Shown: piece by piece, positions 25,538 through 34,533 of the stretch | Position numbering within the stretch: position 1 is the stretch's first letter | How the letters are laid out: each line of letters starts with the position of its first letter | Assembly: GCF_020164745.1 (NCBI RefSeq) | Contig: NZ_JAIUGV010000017.1 | Span: forward strand, 59,763-123,762 | Length of the DNA stretch: 64,000 nucleotides | Origin: Mesorhizobium sp. ES1-4 | Lineage (GTDB): Bacteria; Pseudomonadota; Alphaproteobacteria; Rhizobiales; Rhizobiaceae | Reading direction: 5' to 3' | Made by a program: the position numbers and the translations under genes | Notes under the pieces: generated by a model | Databases searched by the model: none | Told to the model about the DNA's origin: nothing | What the model saw: only the letters and a program-made list of their open reading frames with translations

Positions 25538-26460
25538 CAGGCACCCTCCACCGGCAGGTCAGCGCGACGGCGATGCTCACGCGCATCGCTCAGCAGCTGC
25601 CGGCGCTTGGACGGATCGGCAAGGACCTCAATGGAGGCGCCGACCAGCGAGAAGCCGAATACGGTGATCGCCAGCATCGCGCCCGGGAACATGGACGGCC
25701 ACCATTGGCCGGTCACCACGTTTTGAAAGCCCATGGCGATCATACTGCCCCATTCGGGTGTCGGGGCTCGTACGCCGGCACCGACGAAGGACAGCGCCGA
25801 GGTCAGCAGGATGCCCCACCCGACATTGACCGATAGCTGCGCCAGCACCGGCGCCATCGCGTTGGGGATGATGTGGCGCACGATGGTTTTCATGTCCGAA
25901 AGGCCATTGACCTGCGAGGCCTCGACATAGCGCATGGAGCGGATGCTGAGCACCTGCGAGCGCATGAGACGCAGGTAGATCGGCGCATTGACGAAGGCGA
26001 TGGCCAGCACCACGGTCTGGATGCTTTGGCCGAGGCTGGCAACCAGGGCGATGGCAAACACGAAAACGGGAAAGGCCTGCAGCACGTCGGCCGCGCGCAT
26101 GACGGCGAAGGATAGCCACACGCGAATGCCGCGCCCGCTGCTGTAGAAGCCAACAACAGCGCCGACCGAGCCGCCGGCCAGCGCCGACAGAAGCGTACCC
26201 AGTATAGCGATCGTCAGGTCGATGCGCGGCGCGTAGATGGAACGGCTGAAAATATCCATGCCGACATTGTCGGTGCCAAAGAGATGGGTGGCATCCGGCG
26301 GCTGCAGGAAGCTGACCGAATCCGCCTCGGTCGGCGAATAGGGTGTGATGGCCGGCGCGAAGATCGCCAGCAGGGTGATCGTGATGACGATCAGGTAGCC
26401 GATCGCAAATCTCGGCCGGATGACCGCCAGCCTCACGAGAAGGCGAAGCTTCGAAGACAT
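25537..26460 (-). CDS. peptide ABC transporter permease, DppC-like
   Basis: Inner-membrane permease of 307 residues. The start MSSKLRLLVRLAVIRPRF at 26460 was chosen by family length and GGAAAG upstream; the open frame to 26709 reads through the hairpin into the binding-protein gene and is not real. It has the extracytoplasmic HLFGTDNVGMDIFSRSIY motif and EAA loop (VEASQVNGLSDMKTIVRHIIPNA). Lies 64 bp after the binding-protein gene, separated by a strong hairpin. Confidence 0.92.
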   Translation of the reverse strand: MSSKLRLLVRLAVIRPRFAIGYLIVITITLLAIFAPAITPYSPTEADSVSFLQPPDATHLFGTDNVGMDIFSRSIYAPRIDLTIAILGTLLSALAGGSVGAVVGFYSSGRGIRVWLSFAVMRAADVLQAFPVFVFAIALVASLGQSIQTVVLAIAFVNAPIYLRLMRSQVLSIRSMRYVEASQVNGLSDMKTIVRHIIPNAMAPVLAQLSVNVGWGILLTSALSFVGAGVRAPTPEWGSMIAMGFQNVVTGQWWPSMFPGAMLAITVFGFSLVGASIEVLADPSKRRQLLSDAREHRRRADLPVEGA

Positions 26461-26483
26461 CTGAGTTCTTTCCGATACTCGAA

Positions 26484-26518
26484 CTTGTCCCCGGAGGTTA
26501 CCCACCTCCGGGGACAAG
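26484..26518. promoter_or_regulatory. strong intercistronic hairpin
   Basis: Perfect 15-bp inverted repeat CTTGTCCCCGGAGGT and ACCTCCGGGGACAAG around a 5-base loop. In the minus-strand transcript it starts 6 bases after the stop of the peptide-binding-protein gene (26525) and ends 23 bases before the DppC-like start. No U-tract follows. It likely protects the upstream mRNA and lowers downstream expression, giving excess binding protein. Confidence 0.8.
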
Positions 26519-26524
26519 CCCTCA

Positions 26525-28186
26525 TCAGCCGCGACTGAAATCCTGGAACCGCAAGTTGTTGGACGTGTAATAGGTATAGCCCTTGAGGGCAGCCTTACGC
26601 GCCAGCGTGTATTTGGGATAGGCGATGAAGCCCCAGGGCGCCTCGTCCATGAGCGTTTTCTGAACTTCCGTGTACTTCTGCTTGCGGACGTTGTCGTCCA
26701 GCGTGGCAAGGCCGTCCTTGATCATCTGATCGACGTTCTTGTTGTCGTAGTTAGAATAGTTCACGTAGCTTTCGGAATTGAAGTATAGGTAGGTCGAGTA
26801 GCCCGGATCCGGCGTCCACGGCGAGTCCAGATAGAAGATCATCGGCTTGGCGCGCTTGGTGACGTTCTCGTAGAACACGCCGGCCGGCAGCTTCTCCAGC
26901 GTCAGCTCCACGCCGATCTGCTTCAGCGCGGTCTGGATCAACAGTGCGATCGGCTCCTGCGTCGGGTCGCCGGCGTTGTAGGACAAGGTGGTCGCTAGGT
27001 TCTTGGCGCCGGCCTTGTCCAGAAGCTCCTTGGCCTTGGCAAGATCATAGCCGTAGGTGAAGAAGCTTTCGTCCGCCATCGGGTAGATATACGGCATCGG
27101 CGCCTTCTGTTCGTCGGCATAGCCGTAGTAAATCGTGCGGATGATCTCGTCGCGCGGGATCGCGAGGTTGATGGCGCGGCGCACGTCGACATTGTCGAAC
27201 GGAGCGATCTTGGAGTTGAGCTCCAGCCAGATCATGTAGGACGAGTTGACCGCATCCACGGCGACGTTCGGCTGCTTCTTCAGCGCCTCGAGCTCGCGCG
27301 GCTGCAGGAACTGTGCGATATCGACCGCCCCGCCCTGCAGCAGCGAGAAACGACTGGCCGACTGCGGCACTTCGCGCATGATGACGCGCTTCATGAAGGG
27401 CTTCTCGCCCCAGTAGTCGTCGCGCGCCTCGAATACGGCTTGTTGGCCGCGCACGAGCTGGGCAAGGCGATAGGGCCCGAAGCCCGCGCTATCGTTCTTG
27501 AGGAAATTGACCCCCCACGGGTCGTCGGAGCCACCGGCTTCAGCGCACTTGGTGGCGTCGTAGATCGGATTGGCCAGGTTGCATTGCTGCTTGAGAAGCA
27601 ACGGATTTGGCTGGTCAAGATTGAAAGAGACCGCATAATCGCCTTCGACCTTGATCTGGTCAGGCGTCTTGAGACCGAGCACCGCTGTCTGGAACAGGCC
27701 TTGCCCCTTGAGGTTGAACTTGCGGTCCCAAGTCCATTTCACGTCCTTCGATGTGAACTTGTTGCCCCAATTGGAGACGACACCCTCGCGCAGCTTGAAG
27801 GTCGCCTTGCGTCCATCGGGAGCCACTTCCCAGCTTTCCGCCAAGCGGCCTCGCAGAGCGAGGTTGTTCGGCTTGTCGGTATGGACGCCGGTGTCCTCGC
27901 GCAGCACGCCGGGCGCATTGGGATCATCCATCTTCTCGTAGCCGAGCATGTACTCGTAGAGCGCACCGAGCGAATCGATGGAGCCCAAGCTAACGTCGAA
28001 CTCGATGTCGAGCCCTTGCGGCGTCGCGGGCGCAGCGATCACCAGCGTACTGTTGGCATCCTGCGCGAACGCTTCACCCAGGCGGCCTGTCGACGAAGCA
28101 AGGGCCGCGCCACCAATGGCGGCGGTCGTTTTCAGGAATTGTCGACGCGTCGACGCCAACCGAATTCTGGTAAAATCATCAGCCAT
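26525..28186 (-). CDS. peptide ABC transporter substrate-binding protein
   Basis: Periplasmic family 5 binding protein of 553 residues. A twin-arginine signal is visible (TRRQFLKTTAAIGGAALASS, cleavage after AFAQDA), so it is probably exported folded. The mature domain has PQGLDIEFDVSLGSIDSLGALYE-like start, ARDDYWGEKPFMKRV and SRFSLLQGGAVDIA, typical of DppA/OppA-like proteins. First gene of the minus-strand operon that ends with the imidase-like gene at 19870. The ligand may be a peptide or another amide; context with asparaginase and cyclic-imidase-like genes favours amide nitrogen sources. Confidence 0.9.
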   Translation of the reverse strand: MADDFTRIRLASTRRQFLKTTAAIGGAALASSTGRLGEAFAQDANSTLVIAAPATPQGLDIEFDVSLGSIDSLGALYEYMLGYEKMDDPNAPGVLREDTGVHTDKPNNLALRGRLAESWEVAPDGRKATFKLREGVVSNWGNKFTSKDVKWTWDRKFNLKGQGLFQTAVLGLKTPDQIKVEGDYAVSFNLDQPNPLLLKQQCNLANPIYDATKCAEAGGSDDPWGVNFLKNDSAGFGPYRLAQLVRGQQAVFEARDDYWGEKPFMKRVIMREVPQSASRFSLLQGGAVDIAQFLQPRELEALKKQPNVAVDAVNSSYMIWLELNSKIAPFDNVDVRRAINLAIPRDEIIRTIYYGYADEQKAPMPYIYPMADESFFTYGYDLAKAKELLDKAGAKNLATTLSYNAGDPTQEPIALLIQTALKQIGVELTLEKLPAGVFYENVTKRAKPMIFYLDSPWTPDPGYSTYLYFNSESYVNYSNYDNKNVDQMIKDGLATLDDNVRKQKYTEVQKTLMDEAPWGFIAYPKYTLARKAALKGYTYYTSNNLRFQDFSRG

Positions 28187-28235
28187 CTCTGTTCCCCATT
28201 GCTTGCGCGAAAAGCGCGCTATCGTCTATTCGCCT

Positions 28236-28248
28236 TTGGACAGACCAA
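28236..28248. promoter_or_regulatory. putative FadR-type operator 1
   Basis: TTGGACAGACCAA, an imperfect palindrome of the TTGGNCNGACCAA type, 50 bp upstream of the binding-protein gene start at 28186. A weaker third copy TTGGCCTGACCGT is at 28277-28289. FadR-subfamily GntR regulators bind sites of this pattern. Confidence 0.6.
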
Positions 28249-28353
28249 AGAGCGCAATTCAGATTAATGGATAATTTTGGCCTGACCGTCAATCACAAAA
28301 AATGCAAAAAAATCATCGCGTCTCATAGCATAACTAAAAAGCTTCTTGATTTC

Positions 28354-28366
28354 TTGGTCTGACCAA
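28354..28366. promoter_or_regulatory. putative FadR-type operator 2
   Basis: Perfect palindrome TTGGTCTGACCAA, 36 bp upstream of the asparaginase start at 28403. With the copy at 28236 it places both divergent promoters under one regulator, probably the FadR-type protein of 20811-21572. Confidence 0.68.
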
Positions 28367-28402
28367 ATTACTCAACGTCGGGAACGACAGCGAGGGACTG
28401 AA

Positions 28403-29380
28403 ATGCGAAAAATCTGTCTGATGACCACAGGGGGAACGATCGCATCCAAGCTGGAACCCGTGAGCGGACATGTCACCGCTAGCGTCACAGGATCGGAGTT
28501 GCGTGCCATGCTGCACGATCCGCTCGATGGCATTGACATCGTCATCGACGAGTTCTGCAATGTCGGCAGCTATGCCATCGATCTTCCGCTCGGCTTTGCA
28601 TTGGCCCAGCGGATTTCGCAGCACCTGCAAGGTGATTTCGACGGGGTCGTGGTGACCCACGGGACCGACACGATGGAGGAAAGCGCCTTTCTGGCTGATC
28701 TCCTTGTTGCGACGGACAAGCCGATCGTCTTCACCGGCGCGCAGCACGCGGCCGATGAGGCAAACCCCGACGGCCCACGCAACCTCACGGATGCGATCCG
28801 GCTGGCCGCGTCCGAAACCGCGCGGGGCCTCGGCGCGATGATCTGCTTCGAGCAGGAATTCCATGCTGCGCGTGACGTGAGCAAATCGCACAGTTCACGC
28901 ACTGATACCTTCATTTCCTACGAACACGGCAAGCTCGGGGAAGTGGACGGCGACCGCATCGTGCTGCACCGCAAGCCCGTTCTGCGCCGAACCTACGACG
29001 CCAAAGACATCGTCGCCGATGTCGATCTCATCAAGCTGGCCATGGGGATGGGCGACCGCTACATCCGCTTCGCCGCCCAGGATGGCGCCAAGGCCATCAT
29101 TCTTGAGGGTTTCGGACGCGGTAACGCGACGCCTGCCGTCACTGCCGCCGCGACATCGCTTGTCGCCAAGGGCACTCCCGTTATCATGACCAGTCGCTGC
29201 CAGCGCGGCCGGGTCAAGCCGATCTATGGCAATGGCGGCGGCAAGACGCTCTCCGACGGCGGCGTGATCTTTGCCGGCGACTTGAGCGGCCAGAAGGCAC
29301 GAGTACTCGTGGCAGTCCTGCTCGGCATGGGAATCGAGGGCGAACGCCTTCGCCAGGAGATCGAATATTTCGGCGGTTGA
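28403..29380 (+). CDS. asparaginase (type I/II fold)
   Basis: Amidohydrolase of 325 residues that would release ammonia from L-asparagine or a related amide. The nucleophile Thr lies in MTTGGTIASK near residue 10, and the second signature is VVTHGTDTMEESAF with the catalytic Thr-Asp pair near residue 85. No signal peptide is visible, so it is probably cytoplasmic. The ATG at 28403 fits the family start; an ATG at 28346 would begin before the operator. First gene of the plus-strand operon with two tartrate-type genes. Substrate could be an imide-derived half-amide from the divergent operon's imidase-like enzyme (inference). Confidence 0.9.
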   Translation: MRKICLMTTGGTIASKLEPVSGHVTASVTGSELRAMLHDPLDGIDIVIDEFCNVGSYAIDLPLGFALAQRISQHLQGDFDGVVVTHGTDTMEESAFLADLLVATDKPIVFTGAQHAADEANPDGPRNLTDAIRLAASETARGLGAMICFEQEFHAARDVSKSHSSRTDTFISYEHGKLGEVDGDRIVLHRKPVLRRTYDAKDIVADVDLIKLAMGMGDRYIRFAAQDGAKAIILEGFGRGNATPAVTAAATSLVAKGTPVIMTSRCQRGRVKPIYGNGGGKTLSDGGVIFAGDLSGQKARVLVAVLLGMGIEGERLRQEIEYFGG

Positions 29381-29459
29381 TACCCGCTCGTCCATCGCCT
29401 GAATTCTTTGAGGCGGCCGTCCATAGCCGCCATCCTACCGCTGCAGCCGAGGAACCACG

Positions 29460-30536
29460 ATGTCAGCCAAGAAACACAGGATCGCGGTCATTCCCGGCGA
29501 CGGGATCGGCAAGGAGGTCGTCCCCGAAGGACTTCGCATACTGGAAGTGGTGGCAAGGCGCTTCGGCATCGACCTGCAGTTCGACCATTTCGACTTTGCG
29601 TCGTGCGACTATCATGCCAGGCACGGCCGCATGATGCCGGAGGACTGGAAGTCCAGGATCGGAAACCACGATGCCATCTTCTTCGGCGCAGTGGGCTGGC
29701 CGGCCATCGTTCCCGACCATATCTCGCTTTGGGGATCACTGCTGCAGTTTCGCCGCGAGTTCGACCAGTACGTCAACCTGCGCCCCGTCCGGCTTATGCC
29801 GGGCGTGCCCTCGCCGCTCGCCAATCGCAAGCCCGGCGATATTGATTTCTACGTCGTCCGCGAGAACACCGAGGGCGAATATTCATCCATCGGCGGCCGG
29901 ATGTATCCGGGCACGGAGCGCGAGATCGTCATCCAGGAAACCGTGATGTCGCGCGTCGGCGTCGACCGCATCCTGCGCTATGCGTTTGATCTGGCGCGGA
30001 AGCGTCCGAGCAAACACCTCACATCGGCCACCAAGTCCAACGGAATCTCGATCACCATGCCGTATTGGGACGAGCGTGTCGAAGCGATGGCCGCCCAATA
30101 TCCGGATGTCTCGTGGGACAAATACCACATCGACATTCTGACAGCCCATTTCGTGCTCAATCCGAACCGTTTCGACGTTGTGGTGGCGTCGAACTTGTTC
30201 GGCGACATTCTCTCAGATCTCGGACCGGCCTGCACCGGCACCATAGGCATCGCGCCGTCCGCCAACATCAACCCGGAAGGCCACTTTCCATCGTTGTTCG
30301 AGCCGGTGCACGGCTCGGCCCCGGACATCGCCGGGAAAGGCATCGCCAATCCGATCGGACAAATCTGGACGGCTGCCATGATGCTCGACCATCTCGGCTA
30401 CGAAGAGGCCGGCCGCGCGATCGTGGAAGCCATCGAAGCCACGCTGAAAAACGAAGCCACCCGCACAGGCGATCTCGGAGGCAAGGCCGATACCGTCACC
30501 TGCGGCAAGGCGGTGGCAAAGGCACTCGAAGGATAG
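29460..30536 (+). CDS. tartrate/D-malate dehydrogenase-like beta-decarboxylating dehydrogenase
   Basis: Soluble NAD-dependent enzyme of 358 residues in the isocitrate/isopropylmalate dehydrogenase superfamily. It shows IPGDGIGKEVVPEGL at the start, the substrate-binding Arg region NLRPVRLMPGVPSPL, RENTEGEYSSIGGR, metal Asp in SNLFGDILSDLGP and the cofactor segment EPVHGSAPDIAGKGIANP. The RPVRLMPG and Y/F variations fit tartrate dehydrogenase (TtuC) or D-malate dehydrogenase. It follows the asparaginase gene by 79 bp and precedes D-tartrate dehydratase by 7 bp, which supports action on tartrate or malate. Confidence 0.85.
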   Translation: MSAKKHRIAVIPGDGIGKEVVPEGLRILEVVARRFGIDLQFDHFDFASCDYHARHGRMMPEDWKSRIGNHDAIFFGAVGWPAIVPDHISLWGSLLQFRREFDQYVNLRPVRLMPGVPSPLANRKPGDIDFYVVRENTEGEYSSIGGRMYPGTEREIVIQETVMSRVGVDRILRYAFDLARKRPSKHLTSATKSNGISITMPYWDERVEAMAAQYPDVSWDKYHIDILTAHFVLNPNRFDVVVASNLFGDILSDLGPACTGTIGIAPSANINPEGHFPSLFEPVHGSAPDIAGKGIANPIGQIWTAAMMLDHLGYEEAGRAIVEAIEATLKNEATRTGDLGGKADTVTCGKAVAKALEG

Positions 30537-30543
30537 GACCGGC

Positions 30544-31713
30544 ATGCGCATCGTCGACATCAGGGAAAAGACGATCTCGATCGCCTCCCCCATCGCCAAC
30601 GCCTATATCGACTTTTCGAGGATGACTTGCTCGGCCGTCGCCGTGATCACCGACGTAGTGCGTGACGGCAAGCCGGTGGTTGGCTACGGTTTCAACTCGA
30701 ATGGGCGCTATGGCCAGGGCGCGCTGATGCGCGACCGCTTCCTCGCGCGCGTCCTTGAGGCGGATCCCGAAACGCTGATCGACCATGAGAATGACAACCT
30801 TGACCCGTTCGCCATCTGGAAGACGCTGATGGCTAACGAGAAGCCCGGAGGCCACGGCGAACGGTCCGTCGCGGTGGGCACCATCGACATGGCCGTCTGG
30901 GACGCCGTCGCCAAGATCGCCGGCGTCCCGCTGTGGCGCCTGCTGGCGGACCGGTACCGGGCGGGCGTGGCTGACGAGAAGGTTTGGGTCTACGCGGCTG
31001 GCGGCTATTATTATCCCGGCAAGGATCACTCGAAGCTTCAGGCGGAGATGCGCGGCTATCTCGACCGCGGCTACAAGGTCGTGAAGATGAAGATCGGCGC
31101 CGTGCCACTGGAAGAGGATCTGCGCCGCATCGAGGCCGTGCTGGAGGTGGTCGGGGAGGGCAAGTATCTGGCTGTGGATGCCAACGGACGCTTCGACCTG
31201 AAGACCGCCATTGCCTATGCCAAGGCGATGCAGCCATACGGCCTGTTCTGGTACGAGGAGGCCGGGGATCCGCTGGACTATGCCTTGCAGGCCGAACTGG
31301 CGGACCACTACGACGGGCCGATGGCGACAGGCGAGAACCTGTTCTCGCATCAGGATGCGCGCAACCTCCTGCGCTATGGTGGCATGCGGCCCGACCGCGA
31401 CTATCTTCAGTTCGACTGCGCTCTCTCCTACGGCCTCGTGGAATATCTGCGCACACTGGAGGTGATGAAGGCGTTTGGCTGGTCGTCACGGCGCGTGGTG
31501 CCGCATGGCGGCCACCAGATGTCACTCAACATTGCCGCGGGCCTGCACTTGGGCGGCAACGAATCCTATCCCGACGTTTTCCAGCCCTTTGGCGGCTTCG
31601 CCGACGACATCGCCGTCGAAGATGGCCATGTCGGGCTGCCGGATATTCCCGGTGTCGGGTTCGAGAAGAAAGCCGAACTGTTCAAGCTGTTCCGGCAATT
31701 GCACCAGCCGTGA
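30544..31713 (+). CDS. tarD: D(-)-tartrate dehydratase
   Basis: Enolase-superfamily enzyme of 389 residues that dehydrates D-tartrate to oxaloacetate. It follows the Bradyrhizobium enzyme closely in its motifs: NAYIDFSRMTCSAVAVITDV, GYGFNSNGRYGQG, the catalytic KMKIG (Lys near 184), metal ligands in AVDANGRFD, FWYEEAGDPLDY and GPMATGENLF, and the catalytic His in VPHGGHQMSLNIAAG. The start ATG at 30544 lies 7 bp after the upstream dehydrogenase gene. It is one of the more specific assignments in the window. Confidence 0.9.
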   Translation: MRIVDIREKTISIASPIANAYIDFSRMTCSAVAVITDVVRDGKPVVGYGFNSNGRYGQGALMRDRFLARVLEADPETLIDHENDNLDPFAIWKTLMANEKPGGHGERSVAVGTIDMAVWDAVAKIAGVPLWRLLADRYRAGVADEKVWVYAAGGYYYPGKDHSKLQAEMRGYLDRGYKVVKMKIGAVPLEEDLRRIEAVLEVVGEGKYLAVDANGRFDLKTAIAYAKAMQPYGLFWYEEAGDPLDYALQAELADHYDGPMATGENLFSHQDARNLLRYGGMRPDRDYLQFDCALSYGLVEYLRTLEVMKAFGWSSRRVVPHGGHQMSLNIAAGLHLGGNESYPDVFQPFGGFADDIAVEDGHVGLPDIPGVGFEKKAELFKLFRQLHQP

Positions 31714-31715
31714 GC

Positions 31716-31749
31716 GAGAACCGCCAGCCGCGCCGAAACGACGGTTCTC
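31716..31749. terminator. possible bidirectional terminator
   Basis: Inverted repeat GAGAACCG (31716-31723) and CGGTTCTC (31742-31749) between the converging D-tartrate dehydratase and second dehydrogenase genes. The loop is long (18 bases) and no T-tract follows, so strength is doubtful; its right arm overlaps the stop of the minus-strand gene. Confidence 0.4.
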
Positions 31750-32848
31750 AGCCCGTGAGGACGTTGCGCCCGCCTACGGCGTTGCAGACCGCTTCGGTAA
31801 CTTCGCGCGTCGTCGCCTTGCCGCCAACATCCGGCGTCATGATGCCCGCTTCACCGACACGCTCGATGGCGTGCATGAGTTGATCCGCCGCCGCCTGCTC
31901 GCCCAGATGGCCGAGCATCTGTACCGCCGTCCAGAAGGTGGCGACGGGATTGGCGATCCCCTTGCCAGCAATGTCGAATGCCGAGCCGTGGATGGGCTCG
32001 AACATAGAGGGAAAGCGACGTTCCGGATCGATGTTGGCCGTCGGCGCCACGCCGATGCTGCCGGCCAGCGCGCCCGCGAGGTCAGACAGCACGTCGGCGT
32101 GGAGATTGGTGGCCACGATCGTGTCGAGGCTCTGCGGCTTCAGCACCATTCGCACCGTCATGGCGTCCACCAGCATCTTGTCCCAGGTGACGTCCAGAAA
32201 CTCGCGCGACACCTTCTCGGCGATCTCATCCCACAACACCATGCCGTGACGCTGCGCATTCGACTTTGTGACGACCGTCAGGAACTTGCGCGGCCGCGAC
32301 TGCGCCAGCCCAAAGGCGTAACGCATGATGCGTTCAACACCGACGCGTGTGAAGACGGACACTTCCATGCCGACCTCTTCCGGCAGGCCACGATGGACGC
32401 GCCCGCCGGCACCGGAATATTCACCCTCCGAGTTCTCTCGCACGATCACCCAGTCCAGGTCTCCGACCTCGACGCCGCGCAGCGGAGACGCGATGCCGGG
32501 CAGGATCTTGGTCGGTCGGACGTTGGCGTACTGGTCGAACCCTTGGCAAATCTGCAGGCGCAACCCCCACAAGGTCACATGGTCCGGGATGTCGACCGCG
32601 CCGACAGCTCCGAAGTAGATCGCGTCGAACTCCTTCAGCTGTTCAAGGCCGTCGGCCGGCATCATGGCGCCATTGCGCTTGTAGTAGTCCGAACCCCAGT
32701 CGAAGACAATGAAGTTCAGCCTCAGGTCACCGCGCTGCTCGGCCAGCGCCCTGAGCACGGTGATGCCTGCGTCGATGACCTCAGGCCCGATTCCGTCAGC
32801 GGGAATCGCGGCGATCGAATATTCGCGCACTATCAGTCTCCTCGCCAT
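31748..32848 (-). CDS. tartrate dehydrogenase-like beta-decarboxylating dehydrogenase (second copy)
   Basis: Paralogue of the enzyme at 29460, 366 residues. Motifs: IAAIPADGIGPEVIDAGI (Ala replaces the usual Gly of PGDGIG), NVRPTKILPGIASPL, RENSEGEYSGAGGR, ATNLHADVLSDLAG and EPIHGSAFDIAGKG. The true start may be the GTG giving VREYSIAAIP at residue 8, where the family begins. It is divergent from a LysR gene at 33007 that probably controls it. With the first copy and tarD it forms a tartrate/malate set. Substrate not proven. Confidence 0.83.
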   Translation of the reverse strand: MARRLIVREYSIAAIPADGIGPEVIDAGITVLRALAEQRGDLRLNFIVFDWGSDYYKRNGAMMPADGLEQLKEFDAIYFGAVGAVDIPDHVTLWGLRLQICQGFDQYANVRPTKILPGIASPLRGVEVGDLDWVIVRENSEGEYSGAGGRVHRGLPEEVGMEVSVFTRVGVERIMRYAFGLAQSRPRKFLTVVTKSNAQRHGMVLWDEIAEKVSREFLDVTWDKMLVDAMTVRMVLKPQSLDTIVATNLHADVLSDLAGALAGSIGVAPTANIDPERRFPSMFEPIHGSAFDIAGKGIANPVATFWTAVQMLGHLGEQAAADQLMHAIERVGEAGIMTPDVGGKATTREVTEAVCNAVGGRNVLTG

Positions 32849-33006
32849 GGCAAGCGCGTGGACGCACCAAACCTGAGCCGGGTGGACGGGGCCCTGTGCG
32901 GTCCGTCCACCCGGCCTCGGGTTTATAGGCCGAGTTGCGTCAGATTCGATGCACTTCTGATTATATAAAAATGTGACTTAATCCGGCCTTGTACGGGAGT
33001 TAGCGC

Positions 33007-33921
33007 TTGGACCTGCACCAATTGAGATGCTTTGTCATGGCAGCCGACGAGCTGCATTTCGGCCGGGCGGCGCAGCGCCTCGACATGCTGCCGTCGTCCC
33101 TCAGCCGGCATATCCGCATGCTGGAGGAAGATCTCGGCGTGCGGCTGATGATGCGCACCACGCGCAATGCCGTGCTGACCGAACATGGGTCTCTCCTGCT
33201 GGAAGAGGCAAGGTCCCTGCTTGCCAGAGCGGACGATTTGGAAAGTCGCATACGCGAGAAGGGCCGCGACCGTGCGGCCGTGCTGCGGCTGGGCGTGATC
33301 GATAGCGCCGCGGTGGGGCTGGTGCCAAGCCTACTGCACGACTTCAGGGAAGTTGCCCCCGACGTCACCGTGCAGGTCATGGAGGACAAGACAACCCGCC
33401 TGTTGCCGCGCGTGCTCTCGGGTCGGCTCGACCTGGCCTTGATCCGGCCGTCTGCCGCACCGAGCCGTCGTCTGGAACTCCACTTCCTGCTTTATGAAAC
33501 GGCCGTCGTGGCCGTACCCTCCAGTCACGACCTGACGCGTCGGACAAGCGTGTCGGTGCTCGACCTCGTGGACCAGACTCTGATCGTGCCGGAGCGACGA
33601 TCGCGACCGCATAGTCACGACCTGACGATGCGGCTTTTCAGTGAAAGCGGCCTCTCTGCCAAGGTCGTGCATCTGGCCGATGAGAAGCAGACAATCGTGA
33701 ACCTCGTGGCAGCCGGAATGGGTATCGCCATCGTGCCGCGCTGGGCTTCCCGGATGCAGGTCGAGGGCGTGACCTACGTCGCGCTCGACACGCCAGGAGC
33801 AGACGGATTGAAGAAGCTTCCCTTAGCCGTTGCCTGGACCGGACGCACTCGCGATCCCGTACGAGACATGCTGGTCGAGCTGCTGCGCGGCAGAATCGAC
33901 ATCTATTCAAAAGACGCATGA
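33007..33921 (+). CDS. LysR-family regulator
   Basis: Transcriptional regulator of 304 residues with N-terminal winged helix (LHQLRCFVMAADELHFGRAA, LDMLPSSLSRHIRMLEEDLG) and a C-terminal periplasmic-binding-like effector domain. Start is TTG at 33007, matching the family start; no better ATG is near. Divergent from the tartrate-dehydrogenase-like gene with 158 bp between them, the usual arrangement for a LysR protein and its target. Confidence 0.87.
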   Translation: MDLHQLRCFVMAADELHFGRAAQRLDMLPSSLSRHIRMLEEDLGVRLMMRTTRNAVLTEHGSLLLEEARSLLARADDLESRIREKGRDRAAVLRLGVIDSAAVGLVPSLLHDFREVAPDVTVQVMEDKTTRLLPRVLSGRLDLALIRPSAAPSRRLELHFLLYETAVVAVPSSHDLTRRTSVSVLDLVDQTLIVPERRSRPHSHDLTMRLFSESGLSAKVVHLADEKQTIVNLVAAGMGIAIVPRWASRMQVEGVTYVALDTPGADGLKKLPLAVAWTGRTRDPVRDMLVELLRGRIDIYSKDA

Positions 33922-34107
33922 TTGGCTTTGCTGCCGGAATCAGGTCTTTGCGAGAGTCGCCGATTCTTATCCTCCTCGTCGCACAGGAACCGGCGCTGCC
34001 TTCGTGATTATTGCGAATTTTAATACAATTGACGCTCGTCTCCGCTGCGCTCAACATTCAAGTTCCACGGTTGGCCTTGGGTCAACCCAAACTTCCAAGT
34101 GAAACCA

Positions 34108-34335
34108 ATGCGCAGGCCCGTCACAACCGCTCTCAGCTGCACCGCCATCATTCTGTCCTTGCTCCCGGCGTCGGCCCAGGAGAAGAAGGCCGTGATCGGT
34201 ATGAGCGTCCCGGCGCTGCAGAACCCGTTCTGGCGCTCGTTCGCCGACTTCGGCACGGGCGCGGCCACGGCGCTGGCGCGGAAACCGTCGTCGTCGACCC
34301 CAATAAGGCTAAACACCACTATCTTCAGCCTGTTT
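34108..34335 (+). pseudogene. sugar-type ABC binding-protein fragment
   Basis: N-terminal fragment of a ribose-type binding protein. It has a signal peptide (MRRPVTTALSCTAIILSLLPASAQ) and mature start KKAVIGMSVPALQNPFWRSF; after about residue 50 the frame shifts, continuing GAETVVVDPNKAKHH in another frame, and the similarity then stops. The remainder up to 34533 encodes an unplaced tail (YEIYEDELHPLGGAAVEAY) that may belong to a second decayed gene. Nothing is seen at 33922-34107 apart from the upstream spacer. Confidence 0.7.
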
Positions 34336-34533
34336 GCTCGGACAATGGTCGACCTCTGTACCCAAAGCCAAGGCGCCCTATGAGATCTACGAAGACGAGT
34401 TGCATCCGCTTGGCGGCGCCGCCGTGGAGGCCTATACGTCTCGGCCGACTGGTTGCGCGACCGGCTTGACGGCGGGTTCGCCCTGAGAAGCCTGATTTCA
34501 TCGAATCGCATTCCAAGCCCGTAGGACCGTCCC

